A stretch of DNA of 64,000 nucleotides, taken from positions 215,392 through 279,391 of the forward strand of contig NRSV01000026.1 of assembly GCA_002286855.1 (NCBI GenBank). The letters run 5' to 3'. The DNA comes from Bipolaris cookei (Eukaryota; Ascomycota; Dothideomycetes; Pleosporales; Pleosporaceae). Both the position numbers and the translations under genes were made by a program. Shown in pieces: positions 24,478 through 35,065 of the stretch. The stretch's first letter is position 1, and every line of letters begins with the position of its first letter. The notes beneath the pieces are model-generated. The model made no database searches. It was not told the DNA's origin and saw only the letters and a program-made list of their open reading frames with translations.

Positions 24478-24945
24478 TTAAAGACCGCAGTTGCTGACAG
24501 CAACCTGCTGGTACTGAGCATCGATGCGGCCGAGGGCAGCAGCCTGGCCGTTGGTGAGCTCGTTCATGGCAGCTTGGGCAATGTTAAAGCCGGCGCCAGT
24601 GTGGTCCATAGCAAGGACGTAGATGGTCTTGCCGTTGTAGGTAAGACCATAGCAGGTACCGCACTGAGGGCTGTTCCAGCCAGCAATGCCTTGGTAACCA
24701 CCGATGAGGGGGAAGCGAGGAAGGCTGCCCTGAGTGGGGAAGCGAGCAGCCAGACCATTGTTTCCGTCAGAGCAGGAGACAACGTTCATGGAGCGGCTGG
24801 CGTCATCGTAACCGGCGTCGTAGCTGACTGTGAGGAGTTAGTATTCAAGTTTTCAAAGTGCTCTGCAAGAGTACTGACCAGTGATGGCGGAAGCCATGCT
24901 GGAGAAGCCGAGAACGGCAGCGGAGACGGCAGTGAAGAACTTCAT
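24478..24945 (-). CDS. Cerato-platanin family secreted protein (Snodprot-like)
   Basis: There are two exons (24879-24945 and 24478-24827) with a 51-bp intron that has a TACTAAC branch site, giving 138 residues, the normal family length. The signal peptide MKFFTAVSAAVLGFSSMASA is followed by VSYDAGYDDASRSMNVVSC. The four family cysteines are in VVSCSD, PQCGTC and SNCGL and form two disulfides. The conserved LIGGYQGIAGWNSPQCGTC and VLAMDHTGAGFNIAQ segments are present. Cerato-platanins are small secreted expansin-like proteins found in fungal walls and culture fluid. They bind chitin oligomers and act as elicitors in plants. The protein is complete and shows no lesion. A TATA box sits about 140 bp upstream. 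Confidence 0.95.
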
Positions 24946-25083
24946 GGTGATGGTTTTGAGTGGGTTTGGTGATTAGATTAAGATGGAGGAGTTGGGGCGT
25001 AGAGTCGAAGAGTGGTTATTAGAGGATGTTGTGATGGAAGCTGAGTGCTGGTGATGATACTTTCGACGAGTGACTTGCATGTC

Positions 25084-25090
25084 CTTTATA
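25084..25090 (-). promoter_or_regulatory. TATA box of cerato-platanin gene
   Basis: TATAAAG on the minus strand lies about 140 bp upstream of the ATG at 24945. Confidence 0.5.
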
Positions 25091-26686
25091 GCAATTGACA
25101 TGACGATGCCTCCACTCTACAACTGCGTAGCTTTCCGATCCTCCCCGTTACATGACTTGTGGGTTCCCGTTACATTGCCTGTTGGGCATGGGCAGTGCTG
25201 TGCAGAATGCGAGCGGGTTGTTAGGTCTAGCTTACCTTTTCCACTATACTAACTACAACAGTACGACCATCTGACCATGGGGTGGCGGGATTTCTAGAAA
25301 AATAGATGAATGAGATCATAGCGTACAATGGACACGAGAGGTGCTGCGGAGAAAGGTGCTATTTTTGGATTGCCTGCAGCGGGAAGGGCTTGCACTAGCT
25401 GTGATGAGCAGGACAAGCGAGCTAGAGAGCCAAGGTTATCGGACGAATGCATTGTGTCTTGCCCCAACAGGCATCCGTTGCCAGCGATCAATAAAATGAT
25501 CCTGCACCCCACCTGCGCTCGTGGCGCATTCAAGACTGGCTCCAAGATGCGATCCAGTGCGATCTCTCAAAAAGGGGTCTTCTTCGGTTCTTGACAAGCG
25601 GCGAGAGGCAACTCTAAGACGGAATACGGGTACAAATACTACATCTCATGGCAATGTGACTAAAGATTTTTACTAGTGACGGTAACATTGTACTACTGTG
25701 CTGTGAGGTACGTAGTTGAGGGCTATTGTTGGGTGGACCGACTTGCCGTGGCCAAGCCTATAGCTGCTAGCAACAGCACCCTTGGAAGATGTTCTCCATC
25801 CTCACCGCCGAAGCTAACTAAGTAGCCCTCTGGATCGCACGGATGGGCGCACGCCCTGTGTGCAGCCTCGTTTTCAGAAGTCGGTGGAAGATTCTCCTCT
25901 TCGTGATGGTGGATCCTTGTATACAGCTTCCTCGTATTGCCCTCTCATTCTCCTCGCTTTCCATATGGTGCAGTGCAGTAAGAACCCCGACTTGTGACCT
26001 TGTTCTGCTACTGACAAACATCGTGAGCGTATGGTCCGACAACACGTGTAGTCTTGCCATTCAACATGTTCGGCCGATGTAAGGTGTTGTTATGGTAGCC
26101 CGGTAGCCCGGACGAGAAGTTCTGCGTTCTGTCCCATGTTCCGCAAATCCCGCGGACTTCTTATGGAGCGGCGACTATTAGTTATCACTTGCGACGGCCT
26201 GGCAGTTATTTACGCATGTAGTGACATATGCGCTCTGGACATGGCAACGTTTAACATGAGCCGTTGTCATGCCCGTCGAATGGCATGTCATACAGGTGGC
26301 AGCCGTTTGTGTGTCCGTGCGCAGGTATCCAAAACATCTTCTGTTCCATCATCGTTCACGGCCAGGTTTCATCCCTTGGTCAGAAACATGACTGCCGCGA
26401 AAAGCAGCGCTTACGCCTCTCTATTTGCGGCCCTCAAACTGCCACAGCCACACGGCCAGGCGCCCAAAAGGCTTTTCAGAACAGCAAGTGGCTGAATTGA
26501 AGCGCCGAAGGGGCCAGTAGCCATGCCCTGCGCCCACCCCTATGTTTCCCCGGAATCTTGTTTAGATGGCTAAGCCGCTAAGAAAAGGATGCCTTTGTGA
26601 CGCCTGGGGTTTCGAAGGCTTCATGCCCTTGACTGCGCAGGCCGACTTTTCCGCTTCGCGGGCGGCAGCTGTTTCCACCTATATGA

Positions 26687-26693
26687 TATATAA
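26687..26693 (+). promoter_or_regulatory. TATA box of cupredoxin gene
   Basis: TATATAA lies 158 bp upstream of the ATG at 26851 and is followed by a C/T-rich leader. Confidence 0.5.
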
Positions 26694-26850
26694 CCTGCGC
26701 AAATGTGCTCATCTCTTGACTTTTCTTGGTAGGCAGGTCCACGTTCTTCACTTCTCAGTACCAATTGCATACCATCTCATATCCCACCCTTCTCACGCAT
26801 TATCTTAATCGCCAAAACGAGCTAGTCTCTTTTCATCTCAACCAATCATA

Positions 26851-27530
26851 ATGCGTTTCTCCACCATCTTCGCTGGTTCCGCCATGGCTGGCGCCGCTCT
26901 CGCCGTCGAGCACACCGTTGCAGTCGGTGACAAGGCTGGCAACCTGGTCTTCAAGCCCGACAGCATCATGGCTGCTGAGGGTGACACCGTCACTTTCAAG
27001 TTCTGGCCCAAGAACCACTCTGTCGCCCAGGCCACCTTTGCCAACCCTTGCCAGCCTATGCAAAACGGCTTCTGGTCAGGATTCGTGCCTACTTCCGATG
27101 CCGAGAAGGTTGCCATGACCACTTTCACATACGAGGTTACCAACGCTTCGGCTCCCGTCTGGTTCTACTGCTCCCAGGGCATGCACTGCCAAAACGGCAT
27201 GGTCGGTGTCATCAACCCTCCGTAAGTCACAACTATTATTGCTTTACAAGACTCCTTTCACTAACATTGTTTAGTCAATCTGGTGCCAGGACACTCGAGG
27301 CTTTCAAGACTGCTTCAAAGGCTGCCACTAGCAACGTCTCACCCGCATCCACCGCTGGCACTGGCGGCAACCTGACTGAGAGTGACAACAGCACATCGAC
27401 AACTGAACCATCTGGCTCACCTTCTTCCTCATCCTCATCCGCACCACAATCAACCGGTGCTGCATCTCACGTTGCTGGCAGTGCCCTGTTTGCTGGTCTG
27501 GCTGGTGCCTTTACATTCTTCATGCTTTAA
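26851..27530 (+). CDS. Secreted cupredoxin-domain protein, probable GPI anchor
   Basis: There are two exons (26851-27221 and 27275-27530) with a 53-bp intron (GTAAGT, CTAAC, TTAG), giving 208 residues. The signal peptide MRFSTIFAGSAMAGAALA is followed by a single cupredoxin fold: VEHTVAVGDKAGNLVFKPDS, DTVTFKFWPKNHSVAQATF, and WFYCSQGMHCQNGMVGVI. The copper-ligand pattern His (NHS), Cys (YCS), His (MHC) and Met (NGM) is present. From about residue 140 the chain is Ser/Thr-rich and then ends in a hydrophobic tail (ALFAGLAGAFTFFML), the form of a GPI-anchor signal. Such extracellular serine-rich cupredoxins are common in filamentous fungi, and their function is poorly known. It diverges from the cerato-platanin gene. 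Confidence 0.9.
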
Positions 27531-29661
27531 GCGACCGATACAAGAGTGCAAAGCATATTTGATGCCCTCATGAGCATATCATAGAACAGCAGACGCCTTG
27601 GGTGCGGCCTGTAATACGCATCATGACAATCGAAAGCCACTGGTGGCTAGGAGCGAAGAGATGAAGAACGAGAATGGGATTATTTCTTGGTAGTAATTAT
27701 CTGAGTTTTGAATGAACGAATGTATACTCCAACTGTCTATGCTTTCCAGATCTTGTGCCGTGACAACGCGACCGTTGACATTTGAGTTTCCAAACTCGAC
27801 AATCATTTCTCTAGTCTGAGAAGGCGTGGATAATCTACAATCCACTGGCTCTGTTAGTAACAGTCCAGAAACTCTGTTAAGACAACATGTATATGTGTGA
27901 AGCGGATCAGACATCCAAGGAAGGTATTCGCGCTCATTGACCATCTAAAGTAGGTTCAATCGATGGCTAGCGTGGAAACTGCGAATGTGGAATGGTTTTC
28001 ATCATAGTGCAGGGGCGGGGAGTTGGAAGGAAAAATAGTAAGACTTACGAAAGCAGCTACAGAGCGCGAAAGCGCTGGTATTAGTTAGCCCGCGTTGAGA
28101 CGCGAAAAGCGACATGCAGTTTGATGGGAGAAGATGAAGAAGAGCTGATCTTGTATCGAGCTGGACGAAGCTAAAAACTTTAAAGTGGGCCCGGCAATAT
28201 GTTTTACCGGACCCACTAATCACCTCTTGGTGATCGGATGGAAGCAATCGAAACAATGGCTACTAAACAACACGTTTTGCGTCTTAATAGTTTGTTTATA
28301 CCATTGTTTTTTTGCTATATAAGACTTAGACAAGGCTTACCAAGGTATAAAACTCAAATGAACCACGTGGAAGCTAATGTCCTTGTTCTCCTTCCGTTGC
28401 CCTTGGTAACAGCATCAGGATCTTTCCAGCCAGGTGCCGATTATATTATTGCCTTTGCGGGATCAAAGTCGTGAGATCCAGCACCAAAATCAAAAAAAAA
28501 ACTTTGATGGCTCCTGTATCATGCTTTAACGAAAGAGACTCTTGCCCGACGACAGGGATGCGATGATTCTACTATCAGACGGTAAACTATGCGTATAATT
28601 CCATTGTGGGCTTGCCTTGAAAATCGCATTCGGTCTTCAAGGCTAATCCTAGTGGAGCATAATGATGTGTCCTCTTATAATCTAATCGTCGCTAAGGCAA
28701 GCACTTGCTATGTTCTTATGGACATGCCAAGTTGTCGTTACACGTTAAATTGGCATTTATGCCTTACTTGTGTATTCATGCTTCTATTCACAATTTGATA
28801 CTATATTTTAATTTGTTCCGGTCAAATAGCAACTATTAGATGCTCGTGGAGTACATGAGTTTCTGCATTTTCTAGTCCGGTGCCAGGCTTGTATAAGCGA
28901 CTTGAGCTGCCAGTGCTGCAGACTAGAGTTTCATACTAGAGGATAGCAGATGTAAGTGCGTTGGCGACTGAAAAGGTGATATCCGCGTCCGGTGTGCAAC
29001 GGCTTGTCGGGTAGGTCCACGAGAGGGGTTTATGCAGGCCTCATACTATAATACCATAACCCGTACATCTCCCAGTGATCGTAAGCTGTGAAGCAGGAAA
29101 TGGATGCTCATCAAGTGCGACAAGAATACTGCTCAGATTACAACATGCTCACAGCTACATCCAGTGTTCAGATCCGGGATGGAGGAGGTCTATTTGGCGC
29201 TGCGAGAACAGCACCGTGCCACGAACTTCAAATCTTACGAATATGTGAAAAGATGAACTTGATTGCCTTTGTAGAAGTATCGATCTATGATTACAGGTAT
29301 GTTGGTGAAGTAAAAAAGTTGGTACCACTGGAGCTGGTGAGTCAGTTGCGATCTGTCCCGAGCTGCGTCTGATTCGGCCGCAGATGAACCGAAGTGACGC
29401 GCAATAAGCAACACCAGCAAATGTGGAGTCGAGCGCGACGGCGCATCAAGGTCAGACGGTCATCCGTCACCCTAATCCCAAACACGTTTTTCCGGCTCCA
29501 ATCGTCCTGCCAGCTTTGTCTGAACGTTGGTCTGCCTCGGTGTTTGCTCAGCACTGTTGATCGCAGCAGCTCGTGCTTATCAGCTTGTAACTTTCGTTTT
29601 GCCATCTTAGCTACGTTCTGTTACCTCTCCCGACGTTCGAACCGACTTTCCCTTCGCCATC
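27531..29661. other. 2.1-kb intergenic region with a cluster of short hairpins
   Basis: No protein gene is supported. The stretch 28063-28234 holds four short inverted repeats one after another (see separate entry and finding). The rest is AT-rich spacer. Confidence 0.4.
28063..28234. repeat. Cluster of four short hairpins
   Basis: Four stems are visible. AGCGC-GAAA-GCGCT is at 28063-28076. CGCGT-TGAG-ACGCG is at 28091-28104. AGTGGGCCCGG pairs with CCGGACCCACT (one mismatch) at 28184-28217. ATCACC-TCTT-GGTGAT is at 28219-28234. They could be parts of a structured RNA or remains of a small mobile element. Confidence 0.4.
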
Positions 29662-30397
29662 ATGAAGCTCCCTCCGATTGCTACGGCCTGTCTCTCCGCG
29701 CTCGTAATAGACTCTTGCAGCAACATCATTGCGCAACGCCTCAAAGCATGGAACGAATCCAAGCCCTTCGTCTTCAACCGTGTCCTCTTCACACAATTCG
29801 CCATCATGGTCGTTCTTACTGCGCCTGTAAACTATCACTGGCAGAACTGGCTTGAACGTGCGTTCCCTGGGTGGAAGACAGTGAAACAGACAAGGGCAGT
29901 GGGAGATGGCGAGGAGGAAAAGGGCATCATGCTCAAGGAGGATGGTGATGGTCGGGGTATCATCGAAGAGGAGGTCAGGGTGAGGAATTGGTGGAACATC
30001 TTTAGAAAATGGTTTACCGATGTAGGTGGTCACAAATAACTCGTAGAGCAGTCACTACACCAACGGCCAAGCGCTAACGAGATGCAGTGTATCACCATGG
30101 GCGCGTTGCTGAACCAGTCAATGTTCCTTATCTTGATTGGAATCATGAAGCGTAAATCCGTGGCATTGATTGCTCAGGACTTTAGAAATGTAGGTTTATC
30201 AACACACGAATCCACCGCTGCAGATACTAAATGTTTATCAGGAGCTTTTCGGCCTCATCTTCGATTCGTACAAAGTTTGGCCAATTGCCAATTTCTTCAG
30301 CACCACGTTCATTCCCGTTGAGCGCCGCATCGTCTTCCTGAGTTTCTGTGGTCTACTATGGAACATCTACCTATCACTGGTAGCAGCCCGGCTCTAG
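29662..30397 (+). CDS. Mpv17/PMP22-family membrane protein
   Basis: There are three exons (29662-30021, 30088-30189, 30242-30397) with introns of 66 and 52 bp, giving 205 residues. The N-terminus has LSALVIDSCSNIIAQRL. The middle has CITMGALLNQSMFLILIG, and the C-terminus has the family signature LIFDSYKVWPIANFFSTTFI, then VPVERR and LLWNIYLSLVAARL. Several hydrophobic segments (about 4-16, 40-56, 122-138, 180-200) fit four membrane spans. Mpv17/PMP22/Sym1 proteins sit in peroxisomal or inner mitochondrial membranes, and some form channels. The acidic insert at 85-110 (DGEEEKG, DGDGRG) is unusual in length. The family is clear, but which paralogue it is cannot be decided by eye. The stop codon is only 51 bp from that of the converging gene. 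Confidence 0.88.
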
Positions 30398-30448
30398 ATA
30401 TTCTCAATCCGAATACATCTGCTGCTCTGCAACATGCTACGCCATCGA

Positions 30449-31336
30449 TCATATGTGCTCACCCATTGATGGCCTCAAATCATCTCTAGGCCCCTTGTTC
30501 CAAGCCTCCAACACTGCAGCCCAATACTTAGTCTCATCCTCCCGTACATGCCCACAATGCGCACTATTCTCAAACTGCACTTTTGTCACATCCCACCCCT
30601 TGGACTTTGCGATTTCTGCGTGCTCATCTGCCTCTTCAAACCCCACCATCTGATCCGCACGACTATACAGATACACTCTCGGCACACGATTATCAAACAC
30701 AGTTTCATCATTCAACTCCCGACAGATAACAATCATCTTGTTCTCCTTGCGCCGAATAAAAACGACCAACCATGTCAACAGGATCAAAGCATGTACCAGC
30801 CCGCCGCCAAACCACCGCCAGAACAGCGTCTTAGGTAACGATGCGGAAATCGCAGCGTGGCTCTTCATCCACGGGCCTTTAGTCGGACTCGAATCGAGAA
30901 TCTGCGCGCGCATAGGCATCTTTGTGCCAAATCTCTTGTTCCACGCTTTTACAAATTCATTGACTTGGTTCCCGCCGCCGTTGGAGAAGCTGTGCACAAG
31001 GACTTGGCCGCCGTTGTCGGTGTGCGCGGCCACAACGTCCGTGGCGGGTTTGAGCAGAGGTCCGTAGGCCGAGGAACGGCGGAAAATATCGAGCGTGTAG
31101 CATCGGACTAGGAGGATGCGGGATGTAGGGAAGAGTCTTTGGTATGCTACTGTGTATTTGGCGATGTGCTTTGCGGCTGCGGCGTTCCAGGCGAAGAGGA
31201 GTATGAGCGAGGTTTCCGAGGGTGATTTGGAGAGGTAGGATGGCGAGGTCCAGATGTAGATGTTGTGGCCGATCTTTTCAAATTCGGAGAGAGGCTTGGG
31301 TGGCTCTGAGGGGGCTGGAGGTGTTGGGGTCTCCAT
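30449..31336 (-). CDS. TMEM53/DUF829 alpha/beta-hydrolase-like protein (PaxU-like)
   Basis: This is a single-exon gene of 295 residues starting METPTPPAPSEPPKPLSEF. The order of motifs fits DUF829/TMEM53: ILLFAWNAAAAKHIAKYT (about 43-60), then VLVHSFSNGGGNQV with the nucleophile-elbow-like serine, QILDSSPTKGPW, and VYLYSRADQMVGFEEADEH near the expected acid. VQFENSAHCGHVREDETKYW carries a C-terminal His. A hydrophobic helix FGGGLVHALILLTWLVVFI lies near 180-200, so it may be membrane-attached. Related proteins include human TMEM53 of the nuclear envelope and PaxU of indole-diterpene clusters; no such cluster is present here. The enzyme activity of the family is unproven. It converges with the Mpv17-family gene. 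Confidence 0.85.
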   Translation of the reverse strand: METPTPPAPSEPPKPLSEFEKIGHNIYIWTSPSYLSKSPSETSLILLFAWNAAAAKHIAKYTVAYQRLFPTSRILLVRCYTLDIFRRSSAYGPLLKPATDVVAAHTDNGGQVLVHSFSNGGGNQVNEFVKAWNKRFGTKMPMRAQILDSSPTKGPWMKSHAAISASLPKTLFWRWFGGGLVHALILLTWLVVFIRRKENKMIVICRELNDETVFDNRVPRVYLYSRADQMVGFEEADEHAEIAKSKGWDVTKVQFENSAHCGHVREDETKYWAAVLEAWNKGPRDDLRPSMGEHI

Positions 31337-31689
31337 GACTGTGGATATGTAGTGTTGGAAGTCTTAGATGGATGAAATGAAAAGTCACATGTGAATTTTG
31401 TGCTGGTCTATTGATGATTGGATGTTTCTTTTTTTGGCGTATCCAGTATACGTGCAATGTGTTCCTAGTAAGTTTAAGAGGGATGTCTGGAGGCCTTTGT
31501 ATCGGCGTCTCGCTATCTTGGCGTGAAGGATCCCAGGCCGAGGTTTCGTACTATATACTAATAGCAATACTATTGGCTCATGTACCTCGCAGCTCGCATT
31601 TCATACTGTATGAATCCTCTCACGTGCCCCAACCCGACCTCCTGATTGTTTGTTGCTCAACTCCAGCAGCCGCTCCCAATGATGGCTTT
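31337..31689. other. Intergenic spacer, nothing recognised
   Basis: This 353-bp spacer lies between two minus-strand genes and contains the promoter of the DUF829 gene and the 3' end region of the first 6-16-like gene. No other feature is seen. Confidence 0.4.
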
Positions 31690-32104
31690 TTAGGCAGCAG
31701 TGTTATTTCTACCCATGAACCAAGTGAGCCCAGAGCTTACCACCGCACCTGCCTGTGCAGCCCCAGCAGCGATACCAGCGCCATACCCTCCCATGGCGGC
31801 ACTCTGTGCCAGAGCGTATACCCCGCCTGCCGGAACATAACCAAAGTAGCTCATTGTAGATGCGGCAAGCGAACCTGTTGTCTATTAGAATAGAGCATCA
31901 CTACGAGTTCGGGGCCGACGTACCACCGGCAGGTCCTAGAGCAGTCAATCCAAACGCAGAAAAGATTGGTGCAGTGGCGGCAGTAGGCACGAGAAACACA
32001 ACACCGTTGACTGTGTAGAGAGCTGCTTGGCCCGGGTGTGCTGCTACCCAGTCGATGAGAGGCTGCGCCGTAGCCGCAACGGAAGCAACTGTCACGTTGA
32101 CCAT
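31690..32104 (-). CDS. Interferon-induced 6-16 (IFI6/IFI27)-like membrane protein, copy A
   Basis: There are two exons (31924-32104 and 31690-31874) with a 49-bp intron (GTACGT..AACAG), giving 121 residues. The start MVNVTVASVAATAQPL is chosen because the frame upstream is not conserved in the neighbouring copy. The protein is small, glycine/alanine-rich and hydrophobic: VNGVVFLVP, FGLTALGPAGGSLAASTMSY, VPAGGVYALAQSAAMGG. GPAGGSLAAS..GGVYALAQSA corresponds to the 6-16/ISG12 domain. In animals this family locates to mitochondria and affects apoptosis. Fungal members have no settled role. A second possible donor (GTG|GTAAGC) near the end could give a different C-terminus. A diverged copy lies 266 bp upstream in the same orientation. 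Confidence 0.78.
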
Positions 32105-32370
32105 GATGAACTTGGATATCGGAAATTGTTTCAAGTGATGAAGGATAAGAGTTGCGTTGATATCTTCAATCAAGAACGCGGAGAATATCAGTTCTTATCA
32201 AACAAGACAGTGTTCACTACAAGGCTGAGGCTAACCTTTCAGCCTTGGTGAGGGGTGAATGCGTGGCGCTGCATTTGGTTGGGTGCAGACATGACGCCAC
32301 ATTTGTTCAGCCTTGCGAGCACAACATAATTCCAGCATACTCCATTTCTCTAGCATACATGACATTGTGC

Positions 32371-32745
32371 TCAGCAACGACCTCTACGCCACGCTGATAC
32401 TGATAAGAGGATAGCTCCAACTCGCACTATAGTATCAACACTATTCACACCCTTGCCGCCCATGGCCCCACTTTGAATCGTGGAATATAGATTCTGTGTG
32501 GAGGAGATGTCTTTGACCCGCATCCATATTGAAGCTGTTGAATCTGAGTTCTGTTAGTAAGAAGGTGTAAATTGATATAAGTGTGCTGGACCTTTGCGAG
32601 GCCCTCTTTGCTCAAAGCCTAATGCCCAGAAGGTGGGTATGGTGAATATCCTTGGTTCGAGTAAGATGGCGCCATTTACGGCGTGTACTATTGCTTGGTA
32701 AGGATTTGCGCGTAGTAGGTTAATTAGTGTATTGCTTGGTGGCAT
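32371..32745 (-). CDS. 6-16-like membrane protein, copy B (diverged tandem paralogue)
   Basis: The model has two exons (32592-32745 and 32371-32543) and gives 108 residues. It aligns with copy A: ANPYQAIVHAVNGAILLEP against AHPGQAALYTVNGVVFLVP, and GFEQRGPRKGDSTASI against GLTALGPAGGSLAAST. STIQSGAMGGKGVN matches ALAQSAAMGGYGAG. The intron sits at the same codon and is nearly the same length (48 bp). It has a good ACTAAC branch and CAG acceptor, but its donor reads GTCCAG where copy A has GTACGT. The frame stays open only with this splice. It has lost many of the glycines and alanines of copy A. It may be a real, fast-evolving gene or an early pseudogene. Confidence 0.6.
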
Positions 32746-33795
32746 TGTTGTAGACCCACAAGGAAACAATTTGTGAATGAATAGAATTTATTGTCAATGA
32801 CGAAAAGGATGCCCGGTATGACTCAAACCCTCGTAGATGGGAAGAAAAATAGAGAGTACTGAAAGAAGTAAAGGCTGGAAGTCGAAGGCTAGGAGGGTGG
32901 GCGGCTAGCCATGAAGCCTGATGCGGCACAGTTACGATATAGGCATGCCGTCTTCTAGCTACCAATTATCTGAGCCAAGGCTATCCAAGTTGATACGAGG
33001 CGGATTCAAGGCGCATCATGCTTCCCAATATAGCGTTTTCTGTACTACCAAAACCCTTCCAATATCCAGGGACAAGGCAGAGACTTTTTAATCCAGTAGA
33101 CGATAGCTCAAGATTAGTCTGGCCTGGAAGACAAGTATGATGACAGAATCAATTTCAACTTTGGGTTAATATAACGATGATGCGAACATCTGCTAGAGCA
33201 GTTCTGACTAAAGGAAAAAGAGGACTACGCAATATCACTTCGTTCTGGATTTTCTTTCGCAACTCCAACCTTCTTCATTCCTCTCCATATCCACCACACT
33301 CTACTATCCTGTATCAAGAAAATTGTTTATTCTTTTCTGCCTCCGCATTATTATTTCATTTGTTTATTCTATCACCTTCGCAAAGGCTTACGAGGTGTAA
33401 GATGTGTCGACAAGAAGTCTGTCCATGCGATAGAAAGCGGTGCAATGATTATGCAAATCCATAAATGGATTTTATTTGGGGAAAAAAGAAACAAGGGCTT
33501 GAGATACTAACTCTCCTTCTCATATATCTTTCCTTTGAACTATTTCAACAAGAATCAAAATGCTGTATACTTAATCCAATCTATAACATGATAGAGGCCG
33601 CACATACAAAACTTATATCACTGGTACCAATTAAACACTGGGCTTTCATAAGGGTTCAATTGCTCGTGCTCGTATAAACAAGCCTGATTTGCCAATCAGC
33701 ATATAGATATTGACCAGCATCACATGCAGAAAAGTAAAAAGACAAGGTGCGAAGTATTTAGGGGTTGTTTACTATAATTATGTAAGAAATGGCCC
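32746..33795. other. 1.05-kb intergenic region, no supported gene
   Basis: This is AT-rich spacer between copy B and the 3' end of TLG2. A 95-codon ATG frame (33177-33464, +) ends in a cysteine-rich CRQEVCPCDRKRC segment but has no signal peptide or family match that I recognise, so it is not called. Confidence 0.4.
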
Positions 33796-35065
33796 TTAGA
33801 AGATCAAAGAGTCTCGTATAGGGTCCTGCCCTAACCGCCGTTTTCTTCTATGCCAGATTCGATTCGTTTGCATCGTTATTGACTGCCATCTGGGCTTTAC
33901 TGCCGCCGCTGGCGGAATGTCTGGAACTTTGGGAACAACAGACACTCCATCACTGCCTTTTCTGCTCAACTTGAGCGATAGTAGTATAAATACGCCTGCA
34001 ATGAGGATGGCAAGCAGCAGCATGATCTTGCGTTTTACACTTCGTCTCTGGTATCCAGAAGCTACTTTGAGCTCCTTATCCGCTTCTTTAACATCTCTGA
34101 ACATGTTTTCAACGTTGTAGTCTATTCGGTCCAGCATACTGCCTTGGTCGATGACCATGGTCTGCAGCTCCTGGAAAATATTTGCTAGCTCGATAATGCC
34201 TTGGGCAATGTCCTCAATCTCGCGCTCTCGCTGAGCTATCAAAGCTTCGTTCGGGTCGTGGCGCATGCGCTGTTGTTTCGTTTGGAGTAGTGTGGATTGA
34301 GAGAAGGAACGGTCGGCATCGGATTCTTGTAGCGCAGGGTCATTGTAGGGATTCTGTACCGGCGTAGCAGAATGGAAGGGCGATGTGAAGCCTCCGAGGT
34401 CGCGGAGTTCTAGGGAACGACATTAGCATGACATGTAGCATAGGACAAAAGAACAGTCTCACTCTTCAGATAGGCAGCCTGTTTCTTGCGAAACATGGCG
34501 CTCACTTCGCCGACACGAGAGGCAAGCGAGATCTTGAGGTTCCGAGCCATGACCTCTTCACCCTGGTTGATGCTGCCCTGCTGCTTGGCCTCGCGGACCA
34601 TGGTGTCTATGCGCTTGATGGCCTGCTGGCATTTCTGGAAAAGGCGAGTGATGGCCTGGGTGATTTGCTCAATCTCGTGCTCCTCGCGCTTCTTGATATC
34701 CTCATCATCAAAGCCGGGAAGCACGTGCTTCTGGTGCAGCTGGTCAAGCTTGCGCGTCTGCTTTGCTATTTCTGCCAGGTGCTGGGTGACCTCGTCCTGC
34801 ATGTCAAGCCAGCGCGGCGGCAGCAGGTCCATCTCTATAACGGCATCGCCGTCGTCCTCGAAGGCTGGGATGAGGCCCTGGCGCTCCTCGGACATGCGCC
34901 TGCTGTCGCCAAAGCCATTGGAGCCGGGGACACCATAGCGCGTCTTCTTCTTCTGGGGGTGGTGCGAGTACGACTGGCGGTAGGAGATAAAGCTAGGTGG
35001 CTACGTCAGCAGCAGCGAGGCAGCGTGGCTTTGGCGACATACAGGTTGGTCCGGTCCCGCCACAT
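33796..35065 (-). CDS. TLG2: t-SNARE Tlg2 (syntaxin-16 type)
   Basis: There are three exons (35043-35065, 34463-34992, 33796-34409) with introns of 50 and 53 bp, giving 388 residues. The first exon has only 23 bases (MWRDRTNL) and joins FISYRQSYSHHP. This N-terminal stretch is the peptide that binds the Sec1/Munc18 protein Vps45 in the family. The three-helix regulatory domain spans about 75-190. The SNARE helix (about 245-305) includes REREIEDIAQGI, IFQELQTMVIDQGSML with the zero-layer Gln273, and RIDYNVENMF. The transmembrane anchor IMLLLAILIAGVFILLSLKL is at 313-332, with a rather long 56-residue luminal tail. Tlg2 acts in endosome-to-Golgi fusion and in the Cvt/autophagy route. The gene diverges from calmodulin across 452 bp. 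Confidence 0.95.

Larger units (their letters stand above)
24946..26850. other. 1.9-kb intergenic region with two facing-away promoters
   Basis: This region separates the divergent cerato-platanin and cupredoxin genes and contains a TATA box for each. A 119-codon ATG frame at 26136-26495 (+) has no recognisable features. No other gene is seen. Confidence 0.4.

Noticed and set aside
26136..26495. 119-codon plus-strand ATG frame
   Set aside because: No recognisable motif; a length like this occurs by chance in GC-balanced DNA.
33177..33464. 95-codon frame ending in a cysteine-rich segment
   Set aside because: It has no signal peptide, its cysteines are confined to the last 25 residues, and it is AT-rich with poly-T stretches.
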